DNA of 7,608 nucleotides from positions 1 to 7,608 of the forward strand of contig JAHRWO010000247.1 of NCBI GenBank assembly GCA_019105125.1. Direction: 5' to 3'. Origin of the DNA: Flavobacterium sp. (GTDB lineage: Bacteria; Bacteroidota; Bacteroidia; Flavobacteriales; Flavobacteriaceae). Position numbers and translations under genes: made by a program. The notes under the pieces are model-generated. The model ran no database searches. It was given only the letters and a program-made list of their open reading frames with translations, and was not told the DNA's origin. Shown piece by piece: positions 1-6,652 of the stretch (the first letter of the stretch is position 1; each line of letters begins with the position of its first letter).

Positions 1-338
1 GTTAAGCCCGCAACAGAAATATTTCCAACTATCGGAAAATTAATTTCTCCTTTTTTGTCAATCAAATATGTTAATTGGCGTTGTTGTTGTCCACCTTGAG
101 CAACATTGTCGCCCATTATAATTATTTGTTTTAGGTTGTACGGTATTGTAATTTCAGGATTTTCTGAAGTAACTACTATTAATAAAATGTCATCCGATTG
201 AAGTTTAACATCAGTTTTTATTACAGATGTTTTACTTTCGTTCATTCCATTTAGATAAACAATTTTTGATTTTGAAACACAACTTGAAGTTAGTGTTCCT
301 AATAGTAAGCTAATGAACAAGAATTTTTTTATTTTCAC
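1..338 (-). CDS. Wza-like polysaccharide export outer-membrane lipoprotein, N-terminal 112 residues (partial)
   Basis: The reading frame is open to the left edge, so the C-terminus is missing. The start is GTG at 338, since no ATG lies in frame near the N-terminus. It gives MKIKKFLFISLLLG, then a hydrophobic stretch and Cys20 in LTSSC, a lipoprotein signal peptide; the lipobox is slightly atypical, with Leu at -4. After a short linker, QSDDILLIVVTSENPE (about residues 47-62) and YLIDKKGEINFPIVGNISVA (about 91-110) match the beginning of the Poly_export (Wza/GfcE) domain, including the usual D-x-x-G-x-I-x-x-P strand. Family members form the outer-membrane exit channel for capsule or exopolysaccharide and work with a Wzc-type kinase/co-polymerase, which would be expected further left. 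The gene lies 52 bp beyond the dehydratase stop and has its own -7 box. The family call is fairly secure; the polymer exported cannot be told. Confidence 0.85.
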   Translation of the reverse strand, partial: MKIKKFLFISLLLGTLTSSCVSKSKIVYLNGMNESKTSVIKTDVKLQSDDILLIVVTSENPEITIPYNLKQIIIMGDNVAQGGQQQRQLTYLIDKKGEINFPIVGNISVAGL

Positions 339-352
339 GATTGTTTTTTGGG

Positions 353-360
353 CAAATATA
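353..360 (-). promoter_or_regulatory. Candidate flavobacterial -7 box for the export lipoprotein gene
   Basis: Read on the minus strand this is TATATTTG, a perfect match to the Bacteroidetes -7 consensus TAnnTTTG, 14 nt before the GTG start. The leader would be very short. No clear TTG -33 element is seen 17-23 nt upstream, so this may be a weak internal promoter that supplements readthrough from the aminotransferase-dehydratase unit. Confidence 0.45.
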
Positions 361-390
361 GGTTAATTTTTTTAGATATTTTTTATGTTG

Positions 391-2349
391 TTAACTTGTA
401 ACTATTTTATTGTCTAGTATTTCATAATCTGAGTTTAAACTAGTAAATTCAGGAACTATTTTCTTCATCAAGTGAACAATCTCCATATTATTTTCATAGT
501 TTACAGCCTTATTAATTAATTCTATAATTAGAGATTCTTTGTCAAGATAGTTTTGATCACATTCAGTAGCTATCATTATTTTTTCGTGATGAGTAGGAAG
601 TGTTTTTGATTTATCGTTTAATAATTCTTCATATAGTTTCTCTCCCGGACGTAATCCAACTTCTTTGATATCAATATCTTTGTAAGGAACATAGCCAGCA
701 AGCTGAATCATTTTCTTGGCTAAATCGATAATTTTAACGGGTTCTCCCATGTCAAAAATATAAATTTCACCACCATTACCAATTGCACCTGCTTCAAGGA
801 CTAACTGACAAGCCTCTGAAATCGTCATGAAATAACGAATAATGTTAGCATGGGTTAATGTTATTGGTCCTCCATTTTCTATTTGCTGTTTAAATAATGG
901 AACTACAGAACCATTTGATCCCAACACGTTACCAAATCTTGTAATTATGAATTTTGTTTTTACTTTATCTGCATATTTTTGATGTAATGTTTGTACGTAT
1001 ATCTCAGCAATTCTTTTGCTAGCACCCATAACATTACTTGGATTTACAGCTTTATCAGTTGAGACCATTACAAAGTGTTTAACACCATGTTCTATGGCTA
1101 AATCAGCAACGTTTTTAGTTCCATGTACGTTAGTTTCAACTGCCTGGCATGGATTTTCTTCCATTAAAGGCACATGTTTATAAGCCGCTGCATGGTATAC
1201 GAGTTGTGGCTTATATTCGTTAAATATTTTATTTAAAAGTTTTTTATTTCTTATGTCTGCAACTACACTAACTACATCAGCTTGATAGTTTTTTTCTAAT
1301 TCTAATTTTAAACTATGAAGTGGTGTTTCTGCTTGATCCACTAATATAATTTTATAAGGTTGGTATGCTGAAACTTGTCTTACAATTTCACTTCCTATAG
1401 AACCAGCGGCCCCAGTAATTAATATTGTGTTATTGGCAATTTTATTTGAAATTAATTTATTGTCTAATAAGATGGGTTTTCTATTTAATAAATCTTCAAT
1501 TTCAAAGCTTTTTATTTTTTTTGAAATTTCATTTTTGTTAGCCCAATCACTAATTAGTTGAACGCGATAAACTTTAATATTATTTTGAAGACAATCATCG
1601 ATAATTTCTATTTTTTTTTCATGTGAAATGTTTTTATCGGCTATGATGACTGCTTTTACATTTAAGATTTTAAGAGTAGCACACGGTTTTTTATTAGAGT
1701 TAATAATTGGTAAACCTAATATACGTTTAGTTATTCCAAATCGGGTGTGTGGCTTTGTCGTTTCCATGAATCCAATAATTTTGAAACGGGCTGGTTTTTC
1801 GGCTTGTAATGAGTTGGCAATTGCTATTGCGTTAGCATCTGTACCCATTATAACGGTTTGTATTGTGTCTTTTGACTGAATTGATTCAGCTAATTTTTCA
1901 AATACAAATTTGATTAATATTCTGAAAAGAAAAAGAAACGTAAATATTAATATTGCATTTAAAATTAGACCAGGAAAAAGAAATATTTTTTGGCCAACAG
2001 TCAAAAGTGATATTATATTGATGGTTACGATGATGATAAGTGATGTAAACGTGGATAAAAAAAGTTTTATAGCATCTACAATGCTTGAATGTCTAATAAT
2101 CCCCGAATATGTTTTAAAAACATAAAAACAAAAAATATTGATAATAGTTACTAAGCTGTATCTTTCTAATGGTGAAAGTACATCGTAGAAATTGGCAGTA
2201 AGACTTTTTAATAAATTGTAGGTTAGTAAGTTAGCTACAATTAAGAGAAATACATCAATACTGAATATTATCCATCTTGGTGTGTAGCCAAAGGTGAATA
2301 TATTCTTGGTGATGATCAATTGACAGATTCGATCTAATATTTTTCTCAA
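391..2349 (-). CDS. Membrane-bound UDP-N-acetylhexosamine 4,6-dehydratase, PglF/WbpM/CapD-like
   Basis: The 652-residue length is typical of the large membrane-bound branch of the family. Four transmembrane segments are visible at about residues 26-48, 63-83, 95-117 and 123-145. A CoA_binding_3/Rossmann-like region follows (about 163-290), then an extended SDR catalytic domain with the NAD(P)-binding motif GAAGSIG at 313-319. The catalytic triad reads S430, M441 and K445 (STDKAVNPSNVMGASK): Met replaces the usual SDR tyrosine, as described for WbpM-type enzymes. RFGNVLGSNGSVVPLF and GLRPGEKLYEELL are further family signatures. Expected reaction: UDP-GlcNAc to UDP-4-keto-6-deoxy-GlcNAc at the cytoplasmic face of the inner membrane. 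The start is TTG at 2349: an in-frame TGA lies two codons upstream, the first ATG is codon 168, and the N-terminus through GYTPRWIIFSIDVFLL looks family-typical. A second in-frame TTG at codon 11 cannot be excluded. The gap to the aminotransferase stop is 11 bp, so the two are probably one operon. The exact substrate is inferred. Confidence 0.93.
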   Translation of the reverse strand: MRKILDRICQLIITKNIFTFGYTPRWIIFSIDVFLLIVANLLTYNLLKSLTANFYDVLSPLERYSLVTIINIFCFYVFKTYSGIIRHSSIVDAIKLFLSTFTSLIIIVTINIISLLTVGQKIFLFPGLILNAILIFTFLFLFRILIKFVFEKLAESIQSKDTIQTVIMGTDANAIAIANSLQAEKPARFKIIGFMETTKPHTRFGITKRILGLPIINSNKKPCATLKILNVKAVIIADKNISHEKKIEIIDDCLQNNIKVYRVQLISDWANKNEISKKIKSFEIEDLLNRKPILLDNKLISNKIANNTILITGAAGSIGSEIVRQVSAYQPYKIILVDQAETPLHSLKLELEKNYQADVVSVVADIRNKKLLNKIFNEYKPQLVYHAAAYKHVPLMEENPCQAVETNVHGTKNVADLAIEHGVKHFVMVSTDKAVNPSNVMGASKRIAEIYVQTLHQKYADKVKTKFIITRFGNVLGSNGSVVPLFKQQIENGGPITLTHANIIRYFMTISEACQLVLEAGAIGNGGEIYIFDMGEPVKIIDLAKKMIQLAGYVPYKDIDIKEVGLRPGEKLYEELLNDKSKTLPTHHEKIMIATECDQNYLDKESLIIELINKAVNYENNMEIVHLMKKIVPEFTSLNSDYEILDNKIVTS

Positions 2350-2360
2350 TTTTCAGTTTT

Positions 2361-3494
2361 TTAATTATTTAACTGCAATATAATAGCCTTTTTTATTCTT
2401 TCTTTGTCCTCCTCATTTAGATTAGAACCTGATGGTAAACATAATCCGTTTTGAAAGATTGTTTCTGCATTTTTTTTACCATAATATGGATATTTTTCAA
2501 AAACAGGTTGTAAATGCATAGGTTTCCAAATGGGTCTTGATTCAATATTTTCTTTTTCTAACGCCAATCTTAAATCTTCTCTTTGCTTCTCTGATTTCAT
2601 TAGAATTGCAGTCAGCCAATGGTTAGAAAAATATTCCTTTGAAGGTTCATTAAGTATGGATATTTCAGAATATGAATCAAACAATTCTTTATAAAATGCC
2701 TGCATTTTTCTTCTTTGGGCAACTCGTAAGTCAATTACTTCCATTTGACCTCTTCCGATTCCTGCACAAACATTACTCATTCTATAGTTGTATCCTATTT
2801 CAGAGTGTTGATAATGAGGTGCATTATCTCTTGACTGTGTTGCAAAAAAAACAGCTTTATCTTTTACATGTTTGTCAGAACACACTAAAGCTCCACCTCC
2901 AGAAGTTGTGATAATTTTATTTCCATTGAACGATAAAATTCCAAACGTGCCAAACGTACCACATTTTTTCCCGTTGTAAGTACTTCCCAATGCTTCTGCA
3001 CTATCTTCAATTAGTGGGATATCATACTTTATTGCTACAGATGTTATTGCATCTACATTAAATGGCATTCCATAAAGATGTACTGCAATAATAGCTTTCG
3101 GCTTTTTTCCTTGATTTATGCGGTCTATAATAGCTTCTTCTAATGCATTAGGACACATGTTCCAAGTTTCATTTTCACTGTCAATGAAAATGGGTGTGGC
3201 GCCTTGATAGATGATTGGGTTAGCAGATGCGGAAAATGTAAGACTTTGACATAGAACTTCATCACCCGTTTTCACGCCAAGTAAAATTAAACTTAGATGA
3301 ATTGCTGCTGTTCCAGAACTTAATGCAGCAATTTCCTTTGTTGTGTTTAAATAGTTTTTTAAATCTTCTTCTAAACCCGTTACATTAGGCCCCAAAGGGG
3401 CAATCCAATTGTTGTTAAAGGCTTCTTGAATATATTTTTGTTCATTTCCTCCCATATGAGGAGACGATAACCAAATTTTGGTTTTATTTGTCAT
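2361..3494 (-). CDS. PLP-dependent nucleotide-sugar aminotransferase, DegT/DnrJ/EryC1/StrS family (PglE/EpsN-like)
   Basis: The protein is 377 residues, the usual family length. Visible motifs are SSGTAAIHL (from residue 59), the cofactor-stacking region IEDSAEALGS with D164, the internal-aldimine lysine K193 in SFNGNK followed by IITTSGGGALV, YNYRMSN (about 235-241), and RPIWKPMH (320-327), a string typical of the PglE/EpsN branch. Expected role: glutamate-dependent transamination of the 4-keto sugar made by the next gene, giving a UDP-4-amino-4,6-dideoxy-HexNAc. The frame can be extended to a TTG at 3518, but that codon lies inside a consensus -7 box, so ATG 3494 (MTNKTKIWLSSPHMGG) is chosen; it also matches the usual short N-terminus. 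This appears to be the first gene of a unit with the dehydratase 11 bp downstream. The family is secure; which sugar is made is inference from the pairing. Confidence 0.93.
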   Translation of the reverse strand: MTNKTKIWLSSPHMGGNEQKYIQEAFNNNWIAPLGPNVTGLEEDLKNYLNTTKEIAALSSGTAAIHLSLILLGVKTGDEVLCQSLTFSASANPIIYQGATPIFIDSENETWNMCPNALEEAIIDRINQGKKPKAIIAVHLYGMPFNVDAITSVAIKYDIPLIEDSAEALGSTYNGKKCGTFGTFGILSFNGNKIITTSGGGALVCSDKHVKDKAVFFATQSRDNAPHYQHSEIGYNYRMSNVCAGIGRGQMEVIDLRVAQRRKMQAFYKELFDSYSEISILNEPSKEYFSNHWLTAILMKSEKQREDLRLALEKENIESRPIWKPMHLQPVFEKYPYYGKKNAETIFQNGLCLPSGSNLNEEDKERIKKAIILQLNN

Positions 3495-3515
3495 GTTTTT
3501 GTTATGAAATATTTG

Positions 3516-3549
3516 CAAAGGTACTCAAAACTCGTATATTTTACTACAA
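3516..3549 (-). promoter_or_regulatory. Promoter of the aminotransferase-dehydratase unit
   Basis: On the minus strand TACCTTTG (3523-3516) is an exact match to the Bacteroidetes -7 consensus TAnnTTTG. A TTG at 3549-3547 sits 23 nt upstream, at the long end of the 17-23 nt spacing known for flavobacterial -33 elements. Transcription would start a few bases beyond 3516 and leave a leader of roughly 15-20 nt to the ATG at 3494. No Shine-Dalgarno sequence is present, as usual for this group. The -33 element lies inside an imperfect tandem repeat. Confidence 0.65.
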
Positions 3550-3583
3550 TTGCCGATGAAATGCACAATATTGCCGACAAATG
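3546..3583. repeat. Imperfect tandem repeat overlapping the -33 region of the aminotransferase promoter
   Basis: Plus-strand copies acaattgccgatgaaatg (3546-3563) and acaatattgccgacaaatg (3565-3583) are separated by one base. They differ by a 2-base indel and two substitutions, giving a period of 19 bp. The region is noncoding, between the phosphatase stop and the aminotransferase start. The promoter-proximal copy contains the -33 TTG. Position and arrangement suggest a tandem binding site for a regulator, but no binding protein can be assigned. Confidence 0.5.
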
Positions 3584-3600
3584 TCTCTATGGGGTGGACA

Positions 3601-4335
3601 TTATAAGAATACTTGGTTTTGTTCTATTACTTTTTCTAAATTATTTTTCTGTTTACATCCTATTTTATTACCAAACGCCGCAACATGTTTCATGTTATGG
3701 ATGTCTGAACCTACAAAGTCATACATCTCATTTTTTAATAAATAGTCTGTTATTTCTTGTACCTCTCTGCCATAATAGCCTACAGTAGCCAACAAATTTA
3801 ATTGAAATTGACACCCTGCTTTTTTCAATCTTTTAAATTCTTCTTTTTTATTGTGTAAATAGAGATATCTTTCAGGATGAGCCAATACTAATTTATATCC
3901 CTTTAGTTGTAAATCAAAAAGATAGTCATAAAGTTGTATGGGCGGACTAATAAATGATAATTCTATCAATACGAAATTACTTTTCAGTGTAAGTAATTTA
4001 TTTTGGTTCGCTAGTTTTATGAGGTTCTCGTCTAAAAAATACTCAGAAGCATACCCTAAATTTAAATCAACAACATAATTTGGAAATGAAGATTTTACTA
4101 GATTATAAGCATCAGTAATACTTTCTGTGGTGTTTTCCCAAACCGAAGTCATGGTGTGTGGTGTTGTAATGATCTTCTTGAATCCGATTTGTTTTACAGC
4201 TTCAAATAGATTTTTTGTGTCGTTTATTTCTTTAGCACCATCGTCAATTCCAGGCAACATGTGTGAATGTATGTCGACAAAATCATTTGGGATTAATTCC
4301 CTTAAGGTGGGTTTATTTTTAAATATAGATAACAT
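3601..4335 (-). CDS. CpsB/YwqE-family protein-tyrosine phosphatase (PHP fold)
   Basis: The 244-residue length is typical. Metal-binding motifs of the PHP fold occur in the expected order: DIHSHMLPGIDDGAK with H23, H25 and D31/D32, TTPH with H60, SEYF with E98, IELS with E125, AHPER with H153 and R156, and GSDIHN with D211 and H213. Family members are manganese-dependent cytoplasmic phosphatases that dephosphorylate the tyrosine-rich tail of the capsule kinase/co-polymerase (CpsD, YwqD or Wzc type) and so tune polymer length and export. No kinase gene lies in the window; one would be expected beyond the Wza-like gene. The gene starts 23 bp after the TPR regulator stop and no consensus -7 box is seen in that gap, so co-transcription with the regulator is likely. 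A separate promoter lies downstream for the aminosugar genes. Confidence in the family is high; the target protein is inferred. Confidence 0.92.
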   Translation of the reverse strand: MLSIFKNKPTLRELIPNDFVDIHSHMLPGIDDGAKEINDTKNLFEAVKQIGFKKIITTPHTMTSVWENTTESITDAYNLVKSSFPNYVVDLNLGYASEYFLDENLIKLANQNKLLTLKSNFVLIELSFISPPIQLYDYLFDLQLKGYKLVLAHPERYLYLHNKKEEFKRLKKAGCQFQLNLLATVGYYGREVQEITDYLLKNEMYDFVGSDIHNMKHVAAFGNKIGCKQKNNLEKVIEQNQVFL

Positions 4336-4358
4336 GTTCCTATGATGTGATAGTCGTT

Positions 4359-6224
4359 TTATTTTATTGAGTTTGACTCGTAGTATTTATTACTTAACTC
4401 CATTAACCAATTTCTTAGATCACTATTTTGATTAAGTTCCAATTTTTTTTGTAATCTGTATTTTTTTGTAAAAACACTTTCAACGTTAATCTGTAAGATA
4501 CTTGCTATTTCTTTTGAGCTTAGGTTCATTTTAACTAAGCTGCAAAACTCTAAATCTCCCTGAGTCAAAAAAGGATATTGTTCCGATAGGTGATTGATAA
4601 ACTCAGCATCAATTGAATTTATTTTTTCAACAATTTTTTTCCAATACCCTTTGTGAGGTTTACTTCTTTTGAGTTCTAGTATGGCTTGCTTGTTTTTGTT
4701 TGCCTCTATCAAATCAAGAATATGCGACACCATTTCCTCTTTTTCAATAGTTAAAGCAGTTAATTCAACAATTTCTCGCTCTTGTTCCTTTATGCGATTT
4801 TTTTCTATTTCACTATTTTTTTTAGCATTAGCTAATTGTTCTTTGATTAAATTTTTTTCTAATTCAGTTGCTTTTAATTTTTCTTTGTTATATTTATTTT
4901 TAAAACTTTTCCAGATAATAAAAAGAACTAATAGAGTTATTGTTAATAAGCTCATTAGTACAGTTTTTATTGACTTTGATTTTTCAATATTTAGCTTTTG
5001 TGATAAAATTGTATTCTCATGTTTTTTTAGATTAACCTGATATTGAGTTTGTAAAGCTATGGTTTCAACAAAATTGTTTCTATTGGCTATTGAATCTTTC
5101 AATTTCTCAATTAAATCAAAATGCTTTAAATAACTATCAATGTTTTTTTTTCTTTTGGCAACTTTTGAGATTGTTTTATGATATTCCAACTGCTTATCTA
5201 AGGGTGCAATTATTAACAGGTCTTGAAATTCTTTTTTTTCTGCAATTTTTAGCCAATTTTCCATTAAAGGTGAATTTATTTCGATTACTTTATTAGCAAA
5301 GACACAGAAACTGTGTACGCCATTTGGAATTTGATTAGCCAATGCAATTTCGAGGTTTTTTTGATATTCTTTATGTGCTTTTTCTATTTGATTTATTTCT
5401 AAATAGGTATTCCCTTTGATGTCGTGCAGGTATTGATTATAAATGTTGTTATTGAATTTGATCAACCCTTTTTCGGCAATCGCTACATTTTTTAAAACCT
5501 CACCGTATTTCTTTTGTTGTAATAACGATTCTGATTTGGAAATAAGAGTTAAATAGTAGGCATCTAGTCGCTCGTTTTTCTTCATTATGGGTAAAACCGA
5601 ATTAAATAATTCAATAGCAAATTCGTAGTTGCCCATTTTGTTGTACAGGTTTCCTAATTTTTGTTTCTCGATTGCTGTGTATATTTCATATTGCTTTGGT
5701 GATTTTTCCCAATATTCAATACTTTTAATTAGATATTTTACTGCATTTTTATAAGAGCCATATGCACTATAACAAGTGGCGTAGTGTCCATAAGCTAGAG
5801 CTATTAGATTATTTTTTTTTGTTGTTTTTGCTAGGTTAAGAGCTTCTTGAGTTGTATTGATAGATTCCTCAATTTGATTCATCTTGTGGTATAAAATGGC
5901 AATGTTATTGAGTGTTTTAACTTGTCTATCAACGTCTAAACTAAAAAAGGGGAGTGCTTTTTTAAAATATTCGAGCGATTTTTGATTATTGCCTAATACC
6001 CCATTATAGACTCCTTTATTATTAAGCACTAAACCGTATATCGAATCTTTGTTTTCAGAAGTAATTTTCTCATAGATATCTAGTTTTTTTTTTGCTAATT
6101 GAGGATTGGTGAAAATTTCTTGGAAAACTTTTTGCGTATCGTCGTAAGTTACTTGTTTTTGCGCATAAAAGCTAGATACAAAAAAGATTACAAATAGAGA
6201 GATTAGAGTTTTTTTTAGCGTCAT
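4359..6224 (-). CDS. Membrane-anchored TPR protein with C-terminal LuxR-type helix-turn-helix regulator domain
   Basis: The 621-residue protein begins with a Sec signal peptide (residues 1-21, ending in SFYAQ). About six TPR-like helical repeats follow at roughly 68-94, 104-132, 143-172, 186-214, 221-254 and 265-294, with a less regular helical region to 419. One transmembrane helix lies at about 420-439 and a charged coiled coil at about 440-500. The C-terminus has a GerE/LuxR-like fold at about 550-598 with LTQGDLEFCSLVKMNLSSKEIASILQ in segments, where SSKEIASIL and VESVFTKKYRLQKKL correspond to the two HTH helices. The predicted topology is TPRs in the periplasm and DNA-binding domain in the cytoplasm, an architecture common in Bacteroidetes. 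Its 23-bp spacing to the cpsB-type gene suggests control of polysaccharide genes, but ligand and targets are unknown. Homopolymeric A tracts of 9-10 bases occur in the coding strand. No consensus -7 box was found within about 300 bp upstream. Confidence 0.87.
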   Translation of the reverse strand: MTLKKTLISLFVIFFVSSFYAQKQVTYDDTQKVFQEIFTNPQLAKKKLDIYEKITSENKDSIYGLVLNNKGVYNGVLGNNQKSLEYFKKALPFFSLDVDRQVKTLNNIAILYHKMNQIEESINTTQEALNLAKTTKKNNLIALAYGHYATCYSAYGSYKNAVKYLIKSIEYWEKSPKQYEIYTAIEKQKLGNLYNKMGNYEFAIELFNSVLPIMKKNERLDAYYLTLISKSESLLQQKKYGEVLKNVAIAEKGLIKFNNNIYNQYLHDIKGNTYLEINQIEKAHKEYQKNLEIALANQIPNGVHSFCVFANKVIEINSPLMENWLKIAEKKEFQDLLIIAPLDKQLEYHKTISKVAKRKKNIDSYLKHFDLIEKLKDSIANRNNFVETIALQTQYQVNLKKHENTILSQKLNIEKSKSIKTVLMSLLTITLLVLFIIWKSFKNKYNKEKLKATELEKNLIKEQLANAKKNSEIEKNRIKEQEREIVELTALTIEKEEMVSHILDLIEANKNKQAILELKRSKPHKGYWKKIVEKINSIDAEFINHLSEQYPFLTQGDLEFCSLVKMNLSSKEIASILQINVESVFTKKYRLQKKLELNQNSDLRNWLMELSNKYYESNSIK

Positions 6225-6516
6225 AAAACAAAAATTGTTTTGTTAAGTTTTTGGTTTGTATTGATAATAAAATCTATTTTTTTAATTTTTTTTCTGAATA
6301 ACTAGATTTTAATTAACCTCATAGCATACTTATTTGATGCTAAATTATAGGGTTTTTTTGAAATAAAAAAAAAGAATTGACAATTAAATTTTAATTTTTT
6401 CTTCATTTTACTCCTTTTTCTAAATAATTTGTCATTTGTATTACATAGACAAATAATAGACAATTTTAAAAAAACTACACTATAACAATACTTTAACGCA
6501 TTTATTTTCATAATTA

Positions 6517-6583
6517 TTTTTACCTCATATCTAATTTTTGTCTAGTTTTTTTTTTACCTAAATTCTAGACTTCAACCTAAATT
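6517..6583 (+). repeat. Cluster of ACCT(A/C)A motifs with an inverted repeat
   Basis: Segments 6517-6533 (tttttacctcatatcta) and 6551-6567 (tttttacctaaattcta) match at 14 of 17 positions, 34 bp apart. A third acctaaatt at 6575-6583 repeats 6556-6564 exactly. GTCTAG (6540-6545) and CTAGAC (6565-6570) form a 6-bp inverted repeat with a 19-base loop containing T10. The cluster runs into the -7 box at 6578-6585. It could be an operator region or chance in A+T-rich DNA. Confidence 0.3.
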
Positions 6584-6585
6584 TG
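6578..6585 (+). promoter_or_regulatory. Candidate -7 box upstream of the micro-lipoprotein
   Basis: TAAATTTG matches TAnnTTTG exactly and lies 67 nt before the ATG at 6653. No TTG is found 17-23 nt upstream; that interval holds the end of a T10 tract and the motif ttttta. A single consensus box in A+T-rich DNA is moderate evidence only. Confidence 0.35.
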
Positions 6586-6652
6586 TACTATTAATTGAAA
6601 AAATAAAAGTAATAATAAAAAAAATTAATATTATTCTAAAAACTGTATGTAT

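Larger units (their letters stand above)
6225..6652. other. A+T-rich divergent intergenic region, left part
   Basis: This 428-bp stretch separates the minus-strand regulator start from the plus-strand micro-lipoprotein. It is extremely A+T rich and no gene can be called with confidence. Visible elements are a 34-codon minus-strand frame at 6406-6302 with an AAGGAG four bases before its ATG, short A/T palindromes, the motif cluster at 6517-6583, a T10 tract at 6546-6555 and a -7 box at 6578-6585. No RNA gene or factor-independent terminator was recognised. Confidence 0.6.

Noticed and set aside
1628..1879. Plus-strand 83-codon frame
   Set aside because: It lies antisense within the dehydratase gene, whose protein motifs are unambiguous, and its translation has no recognisable features.
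3504..3788. Plus-strand 94-codon frame
   Set aside because: It overlaps the phosphatase gene and the aminotransferase promoter in antisense; the translation looks like an A+T-rich shadow.
4669..5040. Plus-strand 123-codon frame
   Set aside because: It is antisense to the coiled-coil and transmembrane part of the regulator; the Ser/Phe-rich translation is what reversed Lys/Glu codons produce.
6382..6396. A/T palindrome AATTAAA-T-TTTAATT as a terminator
   Set aside because: The stem contains no G or C, and no gene ends next to it.
6302..6511. Full-length 69-codon version of the minus-strand intergenic frame
   Set aside because: The N-terminal half looks like random A+T-rich translation. Only the internal ATG at 6406 has a supporting ribosome-binding site, and that shorter form is kept only as a weak finding.
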